NCBI RefSeq assembly: GCF_000185845.1
Contig: NZ_GL629647.1
Coordinates: 325,938-342,228 of the forward strand
DNA from: Segatella salivae DSM 15606
GTDB lineage: Bacteria; Bacteroidota; Bacteroidia; Bacteroidales; Bacteroidaceae
Length of the DNA: 16,291 nt
Reading direction: 5' to 3'
This document shows positions 15,023 through 16,291 of this stretch, in pieces; position 1 is the first letter of the stretch, and each line of letters begins with the position of its first letter. The notes beneath the pieces were generated by a model. The model was given only the letters and a program-made list of their open reading frames with translations, had not been told where the DNA came from and searched no databases. The translations under genes and the position numbers were made by a program.

Positions 15023-16273
15023 TTATGGAATAAGTAACGAACTATCACCATAACTAAGAAATCGGAAATCATGAGTTAAAGCATAATCATAAATACATTT
15101 CCAATCCCCGTTAACAAAAGCACTTACGAGAAGCAACAAGGTACTTTGAGGCTGATGGAAATTTGTAATTAGCATCTTTACAATTTTATATTTATAGCCT
15201 GGAGCAATAATAATTTGAGTGCTTCCATGCAATACTTTTACATCAGATTTGTCTAACCAGTCTATAATGTTTTGAAGTGAGCGTTCTGCTGTAATATCTT
15301 TAACCAAACCTCCATCATGTGATTGCTCATAAGGTTCCCACTGATTAACATGAAGTTCATCTTCAGATGCATCTGGATTTTGCTCTAATTTTACACCTAT
15401 ATAATATAAGCTCTCTAAAGTTCTCACACTTGTTGTACCTACAGCGATTGCATTACAACCATATTTCAACAAGTTAATTAAAGTATGTCTATGAACAACA
15501 ATATACTCAGTATGCATTTCATGCTGATCTATTTCCTCACTTTTCACAGGTTTAAATGTACCAGCACCAACATGAAGTGTTAGTTCTTCACGCTCAATGC
15601 CATGCTCATCAATCGCATGCAAGACTTCATTTGTAAAATGAAGCCCTGCGGTTGGAGCAGCAACACTTCCCTTTATCTTACTATATACTGTTTGATAAGT
15701 TTTCTTGTCACTATCTTGTGTTTCTCTATTTAAATAAGGCGGAATAGGCAATTCTCCTACGACTTCAAGAATTTCTGCAAAGTTAACGTTATCGTTATCC
15801 CAATCGAAATCGACCCAATAGTTTGTTCCTGTTGAACTTTGATTCGTCTTTTCCTTATGTAATGATGCAGAAAGTGTCTGTGACTTACCTGCTATTACGA
15901 AATAACGCTTTAGACTTCCTTCTTTCCACTTCTTAAGATTACCAACCATGCAGAGCCAAGAACAATGACCTTTTGTTTGAAACATCAGCTCGTAGTCTGA
16001 AGGAGAAGCAGGTTCCATTAAAAATATTTCAATTAAAGCTCCTGTTTCTTTCCGAAAATGTATACGTGCCTGAATTACTTTCGTATTATTAAATACCATT
16101 AAGCTTTGCTTTGGAAGATAGTTGGGAAGATTATAAAATAGATCTTCAGAAATATCCCCATGCTTATAAATTAACAATTTACTATGATCTCGATTAGCTA
16201 AAGGGAACTTCGCTATACGTTCTTCTGGAAGATTATAATCATAATCATTTATTTTAATATGTCTTGTATCCAT
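15023..16273 (-). CDS. queA: S-adenosylmethionine:tRNA ribosyltransferase-isomerase (QueA family)
   Basis: Transfers and rearranges the ribose of S-adenosylmethionine onto 7-aminomethyl-7-deazaguanine in tRNA, forming epoxyqueuosine. Recognisable family motifs in order: YDYNLPEERIAKFPLANRDH (11-30), MVFNNTKVIQARI, KGSVAAPTAGLHFT (201-214), LHVGAGTFKPV, HEMHTEY, VGTTSVRTLES, TNFHQPQSTLLLLVSAF and a final FRFLSYGDSSLL. At 416 residues it is about 60 longer than E. coli QueA. Extra material lies near 105-165 and 293-320. Some Bacteroidota carry a long paralogue beside a canonical QueA, so the assignment to queuosine synthesis is likely but not certain. It heads the leftward operon queA-smr-nadE; the start at 16273 directly precedes the conserved N-terminus. 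Confidence 0.88.
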   Translation of the reverse strand: MDTRHIKINDYDYNLPEERIAKFPLANRDHSKLLIYKHGDISEDLFYNLPNYLPKQSLMVFNNTKVIQARIHFRKETGALIEIFLMEPASPSDYELMFQTKGHCSWLCMVGNLKKWKEGSLKRYFVIAGKSQTLSASLHKEKTNQSSTGTNYWVDFDWDNDNVNFAEILEVVGELPIPPYLNRETQDSDKKTYQTVYSKIKGSVAAPTAGLHFTNEVLHAIDEHGIEREELTLHVGAGTFKPVKSEEIDQHEMHTEYIVVHRHTLINLLKYGCNAIAVGTTSVRTLESLYYIGVKLEQNPDASEDELHVNQWEPYEQSHDGGLVKDITAERSLQNIIDWLDKSDVKVLHGSTQIIIAPGYKYKIVKMLITNFHQPQSTLLLLVSAFVNGDWKCIYDYALTHDFRFLSYGDSSLLIP

Positions 16274-16275
16274 TT

Positions 16276-16283
16276 CAAATTTA
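16276..16283 (-). promoter_or_regulatory. -7 box almost abutting the queA start codon
   Basis: On the minus strand TAAATTTG (16283 to 16276) fits TAnnTTTG and ends 2 bases before the ATG. If it is active the transcript would begin at or next to the start codon. The -33 element falls outside the window. Confidence 0.4.
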
Positions 16284-16291
16284 TTTAATAA

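Noticed and set aside
1..16291. CRISPR array or defence system
   Set aside because: No regularly spaced direct repeats and no cas, toxin-antitoxin or restriction genes were recognised anywhere in the window.

Overview
The window comes from a Bacteroidota bacterium, most likely Bacteroidales and possibly a Prevotella-like organism (the genus is a guess). Three things point there: promoters of the TTTG-N19/20-TAnnTTTG type, a lack of clear Shine-Dalgarno sequences, and typical Bacteroidales genes (DUF2027/Smr protein, IntDOT-type integrase, monofunctional mannose-1-phosphate guanylyltransferase). It has two parts of different composition. Positions 1 to about 2700 are mostly GC-rich (65% in the sample 541-600). 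The rest is AT-rich (38% GC in the sample 3541-3600).

The left part is one end of an integrated conjugative or mobilizable element of the CTnDOT type. It carries two small helix-turn-helix genes reading right (74-710), a hairpin terminator, then a RhuM-like DNA-binding gene and a 411-residue tyrosine recombinase reading left (1150-788 and 2397-1162). The recombinase has the unusual IntDOT active site, with Ser259 where other family members have the first catalytic Arg. The 320 bp beyond the recombinase start has no gene but holds heptamer repeats, a palindrome and a perfect match (2717-2726) to the reported CTnDOT core site GTANNTTTGC, which I take as the element-chromosome junction.

That core is also a perfect -7 promoter box. 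It lies just upstream of a chromosomal operon (2803-7404): LacI-family regulator, altronate dehydratase (uxaA), NhaC-type antiporter or carboxylate transporter, and an unidentified protein. The element therefore appears to have inserted into the promoter of a hexuronate/altronate operon, keeping the -7 box and replacing the sequence upstream of it.

Further right are a secreted GH25 lysozyme with a zinc-ribbon membrane protein (7461-9230), and a manC-gmd pair (9505-11674) that makes GDP-mannose and GDP-4-keto-6-deoxymannose for surface glycans. Converging on these is a leftward housekeeping operon, queA-smr/DUF2027-nadE (16273-11839). Perfect hairpins or terminators separate the blocks. I found no tRNA, rRNA or CRISPR array.
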